Assembly (NCBI RefSeq): GCF_015209965.1
Contig: NZ_MU158693.1
Span: 223,138-287,137 of the forward strand
Length of the DNA stretch: 64,000 bases
Source of the DNA: Sphingobacterium pedocola
Lineage (GTDB): Bacteria > Bacteroidota > Bacteroidia > Sphingobacteriales > Sphingobacteriaceae
Direction of reading: 5' to 3'
Shown here: one piece after another, positions 35,426 through 44,300 of the stretch
Numbering within the stretch: the first letter of the stretch is position 1
How the letters are laid out: each line of letters starts with the position of its first letter
Translations under genes and position numbers: made by a program
The notes under the pieces: model-generated
Told to the model about the DNA's origin: nothing
What the model saw: the letters and a program-made list of their open reading frames with translations, nothing else
Databases searched by the model: none

Positions 35426-36428
35426 AATTTTAGCATTAGGAATATGTTTGTGTGCCTATGAGGTTGTTCAGGCACAGCAAATAGAAGGACAAGTTGATTT
35501 CCATGGTTTTGCGGATAATCGCGAATATTCAAACTCAGACAGGTATCCTCAAACTATTTTTGGAACCAGAGTCACACCCGAGATTGGTCTGCTTGTGGAC
35601 AGCATTCATCGTATACGACTAGGGGTTAGTTATTTACATGAATTTGGAACCAAGAATATTACGAATCCCGTCCGTCCGGTCGCCTATTACAATTACGATA
35701 ATAATGGATTTGACTTCAAGATCGGGATGTTTCCCCGACATGAATACCTTGACGAATACCCCAAAGCTATTTTGAGTGATACGATTGGGTATTATCAACC
35801 CAACCTTGAAGGTATGCTGCTTAAATATAAAAACGAATATTTTCATCAACAGATTTGGATAGACTGGAACAGTCGTCAAACGAAAACAGATCGCGAACAA
35901 TTCATGGTTGGTATTTCGGGAAATGTTAATTTAAACAAGACATTTTATGTCAAGCATTTTGCTACTTTATGGCACAACGCAGGGCCTATGGTCAATACTC
36001 CAGATCCCACTGATCATATACGGGACAATGGAGCAGCATCGTTACATATCGGAGCCGATTTAAGTGATCGAGGGTGGTTAGATTCCATCAACATTAATAT
36101 TGGAGGGATTATCAACTATGATCGTCTTCGTAATGTATACGAGTGGCAGTTTCCAAAGGGATTGTTGAGTGAAATCTATCTGGAACACTACAAATTCTTT
36201 ATTCGGAACACCTTCTATACCGGCGAATCATTAGCCATTCCTTATGGAGATGTCTTCTATACATCCAAACAATACGACCGTCTAGATATCGGCTGGATCC
36301 CGCTTCGGTACAGAAATCTGGAAGGACGATTTATAGCAGGGTTTCATTTTTCCGAAGGCGTAGTGGATAGTCAACAACAATTTATCTTGCGCTATACGAT
36401 AGGACATCTTTTTAATAGAAAGAAATAA
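35409..36428 (+). CDS. Putative outer-membrane beta-barrel protein
   Basis: A 339-residue protein with a signal peptide (ending YEVVQAQ, about residue 23) and alternating hydrophobic/aromatic strands throughout, ending in QQFILRYTIGHLFNRKK. This pattern is that of a monomeric outer-membrane barrel or porin. I recognise no named family. Its start is 17 bases inside the GT39 gene, so it belongs to the same operon; export or display of the glycosylated product is a guess. The dispersed repeat and the next membrane-protein gene follow. Confidence 0.5.
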   Translation: MLLKIKILALGICLCAYEVVQAQQIEGQVDFHGFADNREYSNSDRYPQTIFGTRVTPEIGLLVDSIHRIRLGVSYLHEFGTKNITNPVRPVAYYNYDNNGFDFKIGMFPRHEYLDEYPKAILSDTIGYYQPNLEGMLLKYKNEYFHQQIWIDWNSRQTKTDREQFMVGISGNVNLNKTFYVKHFATLWHNAGPMVNTPDPTDHIRDNGAASLHIGADLSDRGWLDSININIGGIINYDRLRNVYEWQFPKGLLSEIYLEHYKFFIRNTFYTGESLAIPYGDVFYTSKQYDRLDIGWIPLRYRNLEGRFIAGFHFSEGVVDSQQQFILRYTIGHLFNRKK

Positions 36429-36472
36429 TGGCATTTCCGCTATAATAAGCTCTCAGAGGCAGAGGAGCGACC

Positions 36473-36536
36473 GATAAATTTGCAATTATACTCAACACAA
36501 TTATAATTGCATATAAAAGCAAATTTATCTAAGTTT
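36473..36536 (+). repeat. 64-bp dispersed repeat, copy 2
   Basis: Second copy of the element at 31914-31977, with the same GATAAATTTG / CAAATTTATC ends (36473-36482 and 36520-36529) and the same TAAGTTT tail. It ends four bases before the ATG of the next gene. The tail here reads TAAGTTTG, itself a perfect TAnnTTTG with a TTG 20 bases upstream, but a start there would leave a leaderless mRNA. Confidence 0.75.
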
Positions 36537-36540
36537 GTTC

Positions 36541-37209
36541 ATGCAAGCGAAGAAAAATCAAATTCTATTCCCTACTATTGTCACTTTGGGAAGTATTCTA
36601 ATTTCATATTACTATTACTTTACCGATTTACCGGTATTTTCTCAATTGGTAGAAGAGGATGGGGTTTTCGAAAATTTAACCTCTTTATTTCTATTTTTAA
36701 CGGCGATTTTCCTCATTCTTATTTTTGCTAAATTCCAATCGAATCATAAACTGAACTGGAAAATAGGACTTGCTATCATGATTGTGGGTTTGATCTTTGG
36801 AGCAGGGGAAGAGATTTCCTGGGGACAACGTATTTTCAGTGTAGAATCTTCCGATTTTTTCAAACAAAACAATGCACAAGGAGAAACAAATCTCCATAAC
36901 ATGGTCGTTGGTGGAGCAAAAATCAATAAAATAATATTTTCTTATGCTTTTTCAGTAGTTTTCGGGATTTATTTCATCTTGCTTCCAATACTTTACAGGA
37001 AGAGCGATAAAATCAAAGGACTTGTTAACCAGTTCGGTATTCCAGTCTCTACAAATTTCCAAAGCATCCTCTTTTTAGTTGCCACTGTGTTGGTCATGCT
37101 GTTAGACCATCCACGTAAATGGGAATTATGGGAATTTATATTTGCGTTCACTATATTCACCATTTTTGTTAATCCATTAAATAAAAGAGAAATCCAAGCG
37201 GGAGTATAA
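36541..37209 (+). CDS. Uncharacterised integral membrane protein
   Basis: A 222-residue protein with about six membrane helices and one distinctive loop, GAGEEISWGQRIFSVESSDFF, whose charged EE-W-GQR pattern looks functional. I do not recognise a named family. The ATG at 36541 directly abuts a dispersed repeat; the frame also opens two codons earlier at a TTG. There is almost no room for a ribosome-binding site. The stop is one base from the stop of the convergent sulfatase-fold gene, so the two transcripts must overlap. Confidence 0.55.
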   Translation: MQAKKNQILFPTIVTLGSILISYYYYFTDLPVFSQLVEEDGVFENLTSLFLFLTAIFLILIFAKFQSNHKLNWKIGLAIMIVGLIFGAGEEISWGQRIFSVESSDFFKQNNAQGETNLHNMVVGGAKINKIIFSYAFSVVFGIYFILLPILYRKSDKIKGLVNQFGIPVSTNFQSILFLVATVLVMLLDHPRKWELWEFIFAFTIFTIFVNPLNKREIQAGV

Positions 37210-37210
37210 T

Positions 37211-39079
37211 TTAATAGCCGAGATACTCAGCATACACCTTTTGATTATAGGCCTTTAATATATTTAGAAGGCCTTTTTCATATCCAGAAGAAGAGAGCAC
37301 TTGTTGTGATTTAGGATCAAATACCAGCGTACCATTTTCGGAAATTATGCCTACAGAATGTTTGGTATTAAAAAATGCATAGGGCGTAAAATGAGCATCG
37401 AAAACATCCCTGCTCCAGCCATACCGATCCGAAGGTATATTTAATTGATTCAATATAGAAGAGGCCAAATCGACCTGCCCCATTATTTTATTTATTCTTT
37501 GTCCTTTAAATTGTTCTTTTAATACATCGCCAAAGAAAATTAAAGGAATATGGAAGCGCTTAGGATCGGTGATTTCACGTTCATACGGCAAACGGTGTCC
37601 ATGGTCTGCAGTGAGTATAAAAAGTGTATTCTTATACCAACTTTCTGTTTTTGCCTTTTCAAAAAAATCGCTTAAAACCGAATCCGTGTAAAACGCCGTG
37701 CTCTTAAACTTGTTAGCCGTCGTATTATTACCAAATTTGTAGATTGTTTTCAGATCAAAAGGTTCGTGATTTGAAATAGTAAAAACGGTTGAAAAGAAAG
37801 GCTTTTTTTCACGATTCAGATCTGCAAGTACCCTTTCAAATACATGATGATCATATACGCCCCACGAAGACTCGTTATATGAAGACGGAAAATCAGCCAT
37901 ATCTACGACACGATTAATCCCGTGCGACATCATATAGGATTTGAAATTATAGAATTCACTTTGTCCTCCATAATAAAATGAAGTATGATAGCCCGCATTA
38001 TGGATCTCCTGTCCTATACCGGGAAGTTTCTCATGCTTTTTGATGGATTTAATAATGCTTTCCTTGCCTTGCGCCGGAAAGCTCGAAAAGACACCAATAA
38101 TACCCTTATCTGATCGATCTGCCGCGGCATAGAACTGTGTAAAGGATAACCCTTGTCTCGAAATTTGATCTAAATACGGGGTCACCTCCTTCTCGCCACC
38201 CAAGTCTTCGATCAGATCCGCTGTAAAACTCTCCAATAAAATCAATATCACATTGGGTCGTTCGGTATTTAATATGGAAATAGATGAATCTCTCTTTTTT
38301 GGAAATACAGGAGCGAGCATAAGATCGATATCGCCGCTATCATTAAAATATTTGTATGGATTACCGCTGCTCGCGCTGTTTACCATATCATTGATAAAAG
38401 ACCAATGTGTATTTACAGCGACATGATTATAAAATTGATTGGATGAATAATAGGCCATACTTTCATTCAATGGAGACGTACCATAGCCACCACGAATACA
38501 CGTAAATAAAAAGATTAACCCTACAAAGAAGCCCAAGATATGAAGTGTAAAATGCGTCTTAAATTTAACGAAGGCACGCCTAAATAAAAGATTAAAAATC
38601 GTACTTCCAGCTATGCTAACCACGACAAAAACGAGAAAGGGGATCCATAAATTTGTAGATACAGCAGATAAAACGGCTTCTTGTGGTGTCTCAAAAAAAG
38701 TTTCGATAGCTCTCCGGGAAACCTTATCTGTCCACTCTGTATATAGATTGATGCTGATACAGGATAAAAGGCCCAGAATAATTAAGATCGAATAAGTATA
38801 TATCCGGATCCATTTCGTTGAAAAAGACCAGTTCGGAAATGATGACCAAAGAAAATAACCGATAAAAGGCAGTACGCAAATATAGGCCGTCATCGATACG
38901 TCCAGCTTAAATCCAGCCGAATATATACGCAGAATCTCCTGAAAAGTGAATACGGTATTTACCGGGGCAGCATACACCAAAAACAATAACCGATCTATCC
39001 AAGCTATAAAGAGCCAGAAAACGAAATATAAAAGTAAGAAGTATACCGATTTGTATTGTTGTTTCACGTTACCTATCAT
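37211..39079 (-). CDS. LTA-synthase-family phosphoglycerol transferase-like protein
   Basis: A 622-residue membrane enzyme of the alkaline-phosphatase/sulfatase fold. Five N-terminal helices (about 10-190) are followed by a periplasmic catalytic domain: ILLESFTADL with the metal Glu near 282, a nucleophile region ADRSDKGIIG where a serine stands at the usual threonine position, and LTADHGHR near the C-terminus. Family members transfer phosphoglycerol or phosphoethanolamine from lipids to glycans. Gram-negative homologues decorate envelope glycans, which fits the neighbouring GtrA/GT39 genes and PAP2 phosphatase. Probably in one transcript with the PAP2 gene, 43 bases upstream on the same strand. 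Confidence 0.83.
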   Translation of the reverse strand: MIGNVKQQYKSVYFLLLYFVFWLFIAWIDRLLFLVYAAPVNTVFTFQEILRIYSAGFKLDVSMTAYICVLPFIGYFLWSSFPNWSFSTKWIRIYTYSILIILGLLSCISINLYTEWTDKVSRRAIETFFETPQEAVLSAVSTNLWIPFLVFVVVSIAGSTIFNLLFRRAFVKFKTHFTLHILGFFVGLIFLFTCIRGGYGTSPLNESMAYYSSNQFYNHVAVNTHWSFINDMVNSASSGNPYKYFNDSGDIDLMLAPVFPKKRDSSISILNTERPNVILILLESFTADLIEDLGGEKEVTPYLDQISRQGLSFTQFYAAADRSDKGIIGVFSSFPAQGKESIIKSIKKHEKLPGIGQEIHNAGYHTSFYYGGQSEFYNFKSYMMSHGINRVVDMADFPSSYNESSWGVYDHHVFERVLADLNREKKPFFSTVFTISNHEPFDLKTIYKFGNNTTANKFKSTAFYTDSVLSDFFEKAKTESWYKNTLFILTADHGHRLPYEREITDPKRFHIPLIFFGDVLKEQFKGQRINKIMGQVDLASSILNQLNIPSDRYGWSRDVFDAHFTPYAFFNTKHSVGIISENGTLVFDPKSQQVLSSSGYEKGLLNILKAYNQKVYAEYLGY

Positions 39080-39122
39080 CAGAATGTAGGCAAAGGTAAT
39101 TAACTTAAATTTAATCTAAAAT

Positions 39123-39782
39123 TTACAACTGAAATTTACTATTGGCCCATTTGCTGTGATACCACTTCATGTGGTCGAATAAATAAATAAGCAAAAACGT
39201 AACGACTGAACCTACGATCGCTCCTATATACACATCTCCTGTCCAATGCTGCGACAAATAAACACGCGAATACCCCGCCAGGCAAGCCAAAATAAAGAAT
39301 AAAGGATTGCTCCGCTGGGATGGGAAAACATAATACAATACCATCATTAGTGCAAAAACGCTGGTCGTATGTCCGGAGGGGAAACTGTAATTTCCATGAA
39401 TATGATAGTCGGGTAATGTATACCACGTGGGATCATCCTTAAATACCGATCCTGGACGAGGCATTTTTACTGATTTTTTAATAATCTGTGCAACTAAGCC
39501 CGAAAGTAAAAAAGACACAATAGTTAGGATAGCATACTTATACCGCGTAAAAACCAGCAATAAACCTATCGCTACAACAAATAAGCCATCTCCAACATTG
39601 GTAAACAACCTGAAAAACCAATCAGCCCATTCGTGATGAACGGCATTCACGATTCGGAATTGTTCCATTTGGTCATACTTCAGACTGACGAGCCCGCATA
39701 CAATCTCTACAAGGAGTAATGACGACAGTACAAATCGCAGATCAAATAACAATTGCTTAAAGCGTAAGGGGTTAGAATGCAT
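39123..39782 (-). CDS. PAP2-family membrane phosphatase
   Basis: A 219-residue protein with about six membrane helices and all three motifs of the PAP2/acid phosphatase family: KKSVKMPRPGS (K-x6-RP), FPSGHTTSVF (PSGH) and YSRVYLSQHWTGD (SR-x5-H-x3-D). It would dephosphorylate lipid phosphates such as undecaprenyl pyrophosphate, phosphatidate or phosphatidylglycerophosphate. Placed first in a minus-strand unit with the LTA-synthase-type gene, it could process the lipid by-product of that transferase. A good TTG-N20-TAAGTTTG promoter stands just before it. Confidence 0.87.
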   Translation of the reverse strand: MHSNPLRFKQLLFDLRFVLSSLLLVEIVCGLVSLKYDQMEQFRIVNAVHHEWADWFFRLFTNVGDGLFVVAIGLLLVFTRYKYAILTIVSFLLSGLVAQIIKKSVKMPRPGSVFKDDPTWYTLPDYHIHGNYSFPSGHTTSVFALMMVLYYVFPSQRSNPLFFILACLAGYSRVYLSQHWTGDVYIGAIVGSVVTFLLIYLFDHMKWYHSKWANSKFQL

Positions 39783-39801
39783 TCTCGATATTTTGGTTTC
39801 A

Positions 39802-39832
39802 CAAACTTAGACAACTCGCATTTTGTTCACAA
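39802..39832 (-). promoter_or_regulatory. Promoter of the PAP2 gene
   Basis: On the minus strand: TTG (39830-39832), 20 bases, TAAGTTTG (39802-39809). This matches the Bacteroidota -33/-7 consensus. The transcript would begin about 13 bases before the ATG. Confidence 0.6.
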
Positions 39833-39836
39833 GTGT

Positions 39837-39872
39837 TTGTTGATATTTATATCATTTATTTCCTTAAATTTG
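39837..39872 (+). promoter_or_regulatory. Possible promoter of valS
   Basis: TAAATTTG at 39865-39872 matches the -7 box. A TTG at 39840-39842 is 22 bases upstream, slightly wide. The transcript start would be some 30 bases before the ATG. Confidence 0.45.
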
Positions 39873-39909
39873 CGTTCCTATTTACTAATTCCTATTACTA
39901 AAGTAAAAA

Positions 39910-42525
39910 ATGAGCATAGCAAAAACTTACAATCCGAAAGAAGCAGAAGATAAATGGTATCAATATTGGATGGAAAACGGGTTTTTTCGTTCTACTCCCG
40001 ATTCGCGTGAACCTTATACCATCGTAATGCCTCCACCAAACGTAACTGGGGTATTGCATATGGGGCACATGCTAAACAACACTATTCAAGATGTATTGAT
40101 CCGTAGGGCCCGTATGCAAGGAAAAAATGCATGCTGGGTTCCCGGAACAGACCATGCCTCAATCGCAACGGAAGCCAAAGTAGTTGCTATGCTCAAAGAA
40201 CAGGGTATTGACAAGAAATCCCTTACCCGGGAAGATTTCCTGAAGCACGCTTGGGAGTGGAAAGAGAAATACGGTGGTATTATCTTAAAGCAGTTGGAAA
40301 AACTGGGGGCTTCCTGTGATTGGGAACGCACCAAATTCACAATGGATGCAGATCTTTCCGAATCGGTAATCGATACATTTATCAAATTTTATAAAGCCGG
40401 CTATATCTATCGCGGCGTGCGCATGGTAAACTGGGATCCGCAAGGAAAGACAGCGCTATCTGACGAAGAGGTAATCCGGAAAGAAGTACAGCAAAAATTA
40501 TATTATATCCGCTATACCATTAAAGATAGTAACGAGTATCTGATCATTGCTACGACTCGTCCGGAAACGATTATGGCAGATGCTGCTATCTGTATCAATC
40601 CAAACGACGAACGTTATCGCCACTTGAAAGGTAAAACCGTAATTGTGCCCCTAGTAAACCGTGAAATCCCGATTATCGAAGATACATATGTAGAAATGGA
40701 ATTCGGTACCGGCTGTCTGAAAGTGACGCCGGCACACGATTTAAATGACTACGAACTGGGACAAAAGCATAATTTAGAAGTTATCGATATCTTAAATGAT
40801 GACGGTACCCTAAATGAAAAAGCAATTATTTTGGTTGGAGAAGACCGCTTCATCGCCCGTAAAAAAATTGCAAAACAACTGGAAGAGGTTGGTCAAATCG
40901 AAAAAATTGAAGACTATAAGTCTCAAGTTGGTTTTTCTGAGCGTACGGATGCCGCTATCGAACCGAAATTATCTATGCAATGGTGGTGTAAGATGGACGA
41001 ATTAGCTAAACCTGCCTTAGATTATGTACAAAGTGGGGAAGTACGTTTGATTCCCGACAAGTTCACGGCCTCTTACCGGCATTGGATGGAGCATGTAAAA
41101 GATTGGTGTATCTCGCGGCAGTTGTGGTGGGGACAACGGATCCCAGCATGGTATAACGAGAAGAATGAATGGGTCATTGTCAAAACACAGGAGGAAGCTA
41201 TTCAGGAATTCAAAAATCAAGGAAAAACGGCAAATAGCATTCGTCAGGAAGAAGATGTATTAGACACCTGGTTCTCCTCAGGACTATGGCCCATGTCTGT
41301 TTTTGACGGCGTACGCAACCCCGAAAACGAAGATTTCAACTATTACTACCCGACCAATGATTTAGTAACCGCGCCGGAGATCCTATTTTTCTGGGTGGCC
41401 CGCATGATTATTATGGGACACAACTATACCGAAAAAGCACCTTTCAAGAATGTATACTTAACAGGGATTGTCCGCGACAAATTAGGCCGTAAGATGTCTA
41501 AGTCTTTAGGAAATTCGCCCGATCCAATCGAGTTAATGGAGCAATACGGCACCGATGGGGTCCGTGTAGGTATGTTATTGTCCTCACCAGCCGGAAACGA
41601 TTTAATGTTTGATGTTTCCTATTGCGAACAAGGGCGTAACTTTGCCAATAAAATATGGAATGCATTCCGTCTGGTAAAAGGTTGGGAAACCACAGACTCA
41701 CCGGCTACTACAGCACAAAAAACTGCCGCTCAATGGTTTGAAAGTCGATTTAATCAAGCTATAGTGGAAATAGACGAACATTTCAAACAATACCGTCTGT
41801 CGGATGCATTAATGACCACTTACAAATTGATTTGGGATGATTTCTGTGCCTGGTACCTGGAATTGGTAAAACCCGCTTACCAAATGCCTATTGAACAGGA
41901 AACCTTAGAAACGGTAAAAAATTTCTTTCAAAAAATCCTTTCATTAGCGCATCCGTTTATGCCTTTCTTGACGGAAGAATTATGGCACGACGAATTGTTT
42001 GGCCAACGCGATCCAAAAGACTGTATCATTGTGGCTCCATATCCAGCGATAGCAGGTTTTGACGAAACTATCATTAAGGAATTTGCATCCGTTCAACAGA
42101 TTATCTCAGAGGTACGAAATGTACGAAACTCCAAAGGCATTTCGCCAAAGATTGCTTTACCGTTGGCCATTAACGCGACCGATATCGATTATTCAACATA
42201 TCAGGAGAGTATTATCAAATTAGCAAACATTGAAGAGTTGACTTTTGTGAAAGATAAAGTAGCCGGCGCGGTCAGTTTCTTGGCGGGAAGAGATGAATGC
42301 TATATTACTTTAGCCAATAATATTGATGTCGATACTGAAAGAGAGCGTATTCGCAAAGAAATTGAATATTTACAAGGTTTCTTGGTATCCGTAGATAAGA
42401 AATTATCGAATGAACGCTTTATAGCAAATGCGAAGCCCGAAATCGTAGAAAATGAACAAAATAAAAAAGCGGATGCCGAAGCTAAAATCAAAATCTTGAC
42501 GGAAAGCCTGGTAAGCTTGGGATAA
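39910..42525 (+). CDS. valS: Valyl-tRNA synthetase
   Basis: An 871-residue class I synthetase charging tRNA-Val. The HIGH motif appears as HMGH (50-53) in PPPNVTGVLHMGHML, and KMSKS at 528-532 in GRKMSKSLGN. The editing (CP1) domain has TTRPETIMAD, and WFSSGLWP precedes the second half of the Rossmann fold. The C-terminus carries the coiled arm (DTERERIRKEIEYLQGF) typical of ValRS. No T-box or other leader is seen. Monocistronic, with a strong terminator shared with the convergent PepSY-like gene. Confidence 0.96.
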   Translation: MSIAKTYNPKEAEDKWYQYWMENGFFRSTPDSREPYTIVMPPPNVTGVLHMGHMLNNTIQDVLIRRARMQGKNACWVPGTDHASIATEAKVVAMLKEQGIDKKSLTREDFLKHAWEWKEKYGGIILKQLEKLGASCDWERTKFTMDADLSESVIDTFIKFYKAGYIYRGVRMVNWDPQGKTALSDEEVIRKEVQQKLYYIRYTIKDSNEYLIIATTRPETIMADAAICINPNDERYRHLKGKTVIVPLVNREIPIIEDTYVEMEFGTGCLKVTPAHDLNDYELGQKHNLEVIDILNDDGTLNEKAIILVGEDRFIARKKIAKQLEEVGQIEKIEDYKSQVGFSERTDAAIEPKLSMQWWCKMDELAKPALDYVQSGEVRLIPDKFTASYRHWMEHVKDWCISRQLWWGQRIPAWYNEKNEWVIVKTQEEAIQEFKNQGKTANSIRQEEDVLDTWFSSGLWPMSVFDGVRNPENEDFNYYYPTNDLVTAPEILFFWVARMIIMGHNYTEKAPFKNVYLTGIVRDKLGRKMSKSLGNSPDPIELMEQYGTDGVRVGMLLSSPAGNDLMFDVSYCEQGRNFANKIWNAFRLVKGWETTDSPATTAQKTAAQWFESRFNQAIVEIDEHFKQYRLSDALMTTYKLIWDDFCAWYLELVKPAYQMPIEQETLETVKNFFQKILSLAHPFMPFLTEELWHDELFGQRDPKDCIIVAPYPAIAGFDETIIKEFASVQQIISEVRNVRNSKGISPKIALPLAINATDIDYSTYQESIIKLANIEELTFVKDKVAGAVSFLAGRDECYITLANNIDVDTERERIRKEIEYLQGFLVSVDKKLSNERFIANAKPEIVENEQNKKADAEAKIKILTESLVSLG

Positions 42526-42540
42526 GCTATATATCACAAC

Positions 42541-42582
42541 AAAAAAGGGAAGCCCTCGAATCAGATGAGGCTTCCCTTTTTT
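42541..42582. terminator. Bidirectional terminator after valS
   Basis: Stem GGGAAGCC(C)CTC with GAGGCTTCCC, flanked by six A on the left and six T on the right, between convergent valS and the PepSY-like gene. Confidence 0.9.
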
Positions 42583-42586
42583 AATG

Positions 42587-43081
42587 CTATTTGCTTTCTC
42601 TCAAAAAGTTTCCAGACAGGTCGAAATATACCTCTATACCATTGTTTAATTCCAACTCATAGCCTTGGTCCGTTTTCTCGATACTTGTCAATCCGATACC
42701 GGTATAATGTGCATTCAGATATCCTTGTACAGCGCTTGGCAGCATATCAATGGGTAACTTCGTGTTATCATCACCGTTGATTTCCACCCAATTGCCATTT
42801 TTATCAAAATCTATTTCCGTTAGATCGGAAAGTTCAACTTCGAAAAATGTACCATCAGCGACTGGAGACTTCTTATGGATAACATTTTTTATCTGCAGGG
42901 CGTTAAAGTACGTAGTCAAAAAGTTACTAGCTGCGGCGGGTAATTCTCCTTTGGTCTCAGCGCCGCTTACATTCGTTTCATTAGAAGGAGACGAGGGGCT
43001 ATTTTTGGAATTGGGATTATTCGCCGAGTTGCCACAGCTTGACAATACAACAACGAAAACGGTAAAAAATAAAGCTTTCAT
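42587..43081 (-). CDS. PepSY-like (DUF2874) lipoprotein
   Basis: A 164-residue lipoprotein: the signal ends LSSC, followed by a low-complexity Asn/Ser linker (about 18-45). The rest contains two PepSY-like/DUF2874 repeats with the VELSDLTEIDFDKNGNWVEI and YELELNNGIEVYFDLSGNF pattern of beta-hairpins. Such proteins are periplasmic or surface binding proteins, sometimes protease-inhibitor-like; the ligand is unknown. It has its own transcript, ending at the terminator shared with valS. Confidence 0.75.
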   Translation of the reverse strand: MKALFFTVFVVVLSSCGNSANNPNSKNSPSSPSNETNVSGAETKGELPAAASNFLTTYFNALQIKNVIHKKSPVADGTFFEVELSDLTEIDFDKNGNWVEINGDDNTKLPIDMLPSAVQGYLNAHYTGIGLTSIEKTDQGYELELNNGIEVYFDLSGNFLRESK

Positions 43082-43173
43082 AAATACATTTATCTATTAA
43101 AACACGAATAATGGTCAGAATGTTTGAATGACCTACTAAAATTAGATCCATTTTAATATTTCCTTTTTTGCGC

Positions 43174-43203
43174 TTGACCTATGTACGAATTTCATTAAAT
43201 TTG
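43174..43203 (+). promoter_or_regulatory. Promoter of the 190-residue hypothetical gene
   Basis: TTG (43174-43176), 19 bases, TAAATTTG (43196-43203): an excellent match to the Bacteroidota vegetative promoter. The transcript would start about 15 bases before the ATG at 43224. Confidence 0.65.
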
Positions 43204-43223
43204 AGCTAACAAACAACATATAC

Positions 43224-43796
43224 ATGAGTAAAAAACCAATACTTCCTATTGCAGCAATTGGAGAAATCAATTGGGTTGATAATTTAAAATCCTTTTTATC
43301 AACCTATGAAGTTGTCGCCAAAGGAATTCCCCTGCAAAATGAAGTGTCTTTAATATCGTTTGGATTTGGAGATCAGATCCGATCGTATTACAAACACTTC
43401 GGAGCCACCGAGAGTGCTGAATTTATGTATTATCTAAAGAGATATAATGAATTGGAATGGCTTCATACCAGCCGATATAGCAAAACGCTAACCGAATACT
43501 TCCCATTAGATGAACTTAGTAATTTTGTGATTATAGGAGAGTCGTTACACGAAGATCCAATTTGTTTAAACATTCAAAATCAGCGTATCTATACTTTTAC
43601 AAAAAAACCATCGGGAATGCATATCCTATTTAATTCATTTAACGACTACCTTCTAATCGAGCTCATGAATTTTAAAAAACAAGTATGTGCATTCGATTTT
43701 GACAATAGAGAGCAGGAAAGAGCATATTTAAACACTATAGTAAACGATAAAGGTATTGATCAAAAATTACGTCACAATAAACTGTACCAAGGATAA
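43224..43796 (+). CDS. Hypothetical protein, possible SMI1/KNR4 (SUKH) fold
   Basis: A 190-residue cytoplasmic protein. The middle (about 105-150) reads DPICLNIQNQRIYTFTKKPSGMHILFNSFNDYL, a pattern of the SUKH superfamily, in which a D-x-x-x-L-D-like strand, a tyrosine strand and an F-x-x-F helix follow each other. SUKH proteins are often immunity proteins to contact-dependent toxins, but no toxin gene is next to it and the assignment is weak. It has a clear promoter of its own; no hairpin is visible before the next gene. Confidence 0.5.
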   Translation: MSKKPILPIAAIGEINWVDNLKSFLSTYEVVAKGIPLQNEVSLISFGFGDQIRSYYKHFGATESAEFMYYLKRYNELEWLHTSRYSKTLTEYFPLDELSNFVIIGESLHEDPICLNIQNQRIYTFTKKPSGMHILFNSFNDYLLIELMNFKKQVCAFDFDNREQERAYLNTIVNDKGIDQKLRHNKLYQG

Positions 43797-43896
43797 TGAA
43801 AGGTAGTGTGAGGGGTTTTACCGACAGAACCCCCCATTTTACCGAGAACACAACATACTACACCTAAAACAGGTACTGGTGAGATAAATTTGCCCC

Positions 43897-43904
43897 TATC
43901 TTTG
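43897..43904 (+). promoter_or_regulatory. Possible -7 box of the DUF4342 gene
   Basis: TATCTTTG matches TAnnTTTG about 25 bases before the first ATG. The -33 region is poor. Confidence 0.4.
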
Positions 43905-43928
43905 ATATATCAAATAACAAATTTATAA

Positions 43929-44237
43929 ATGATATACGATATGAAATTCAAAGAAACATTTTCAATAAAAGGAGAGAATCTACTAAAGAAGATTCAGGAC
44001 TTAATCGCTGAAGGCAATGTAACAAAAATCAGTATAGCTGATAAATCAGGAAAAGAAATCATGAGCTTTCCAGTGACCTTGGGTGTGATCGGAATATTAT
44101 TAGCTCCTATTTTTGCTGCTGTTGGCACATTAGCCGCACTGCTTACAGAATGTAAAATCACGGTCGAACGAAATAACAAGGACAGTGCAAACGATGAGGA
44201 AGCTGCTCAAGAAACTCAAATTATCGACGTAAATTAA
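43929..44237 (+). CDS. DUF4342 domain protein
   Basis: A 102-residue protein matching the DUF4342 pattern: an N-terminal KGENLLKKIQDLIAEGNVTKISIADKSGKEIMSFPVTLGV segment, then one hydrophobic helix (GILLAPIFAAVGTLAALL) and a basic-acidic tail. The function is unknown; the family often sits with small membrane or stress genes. Here it precedes a YqaE-type peptide gene by 63 bases. The ATG four codons later (MKFKETF) is an equally good start. Confidence 0.8.
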   Translation: MIYDMKFKETFSIKGENLLKKIQDLIAEGNVTKISIADKSGKEIMSFPVTLGVIGILLAPIFAAVGTLAALLTECKITVERNNKDSANDEEAAQETQIIDVN

Positions 44238-44300
44238 TTAAACGGTCCTACTACCAGTACGTAGTAGGACTTATACTTTAAATGCTGATTTAATTACAAT

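Noticed and set aside
36530..36537. TAAGTTTG at the end of the repeat as the promoter of the 36541 gene
   Set aside because: Transcription would begin at or after the ATG; the TAAATTTG at the left end of the repeat is the more workable box.
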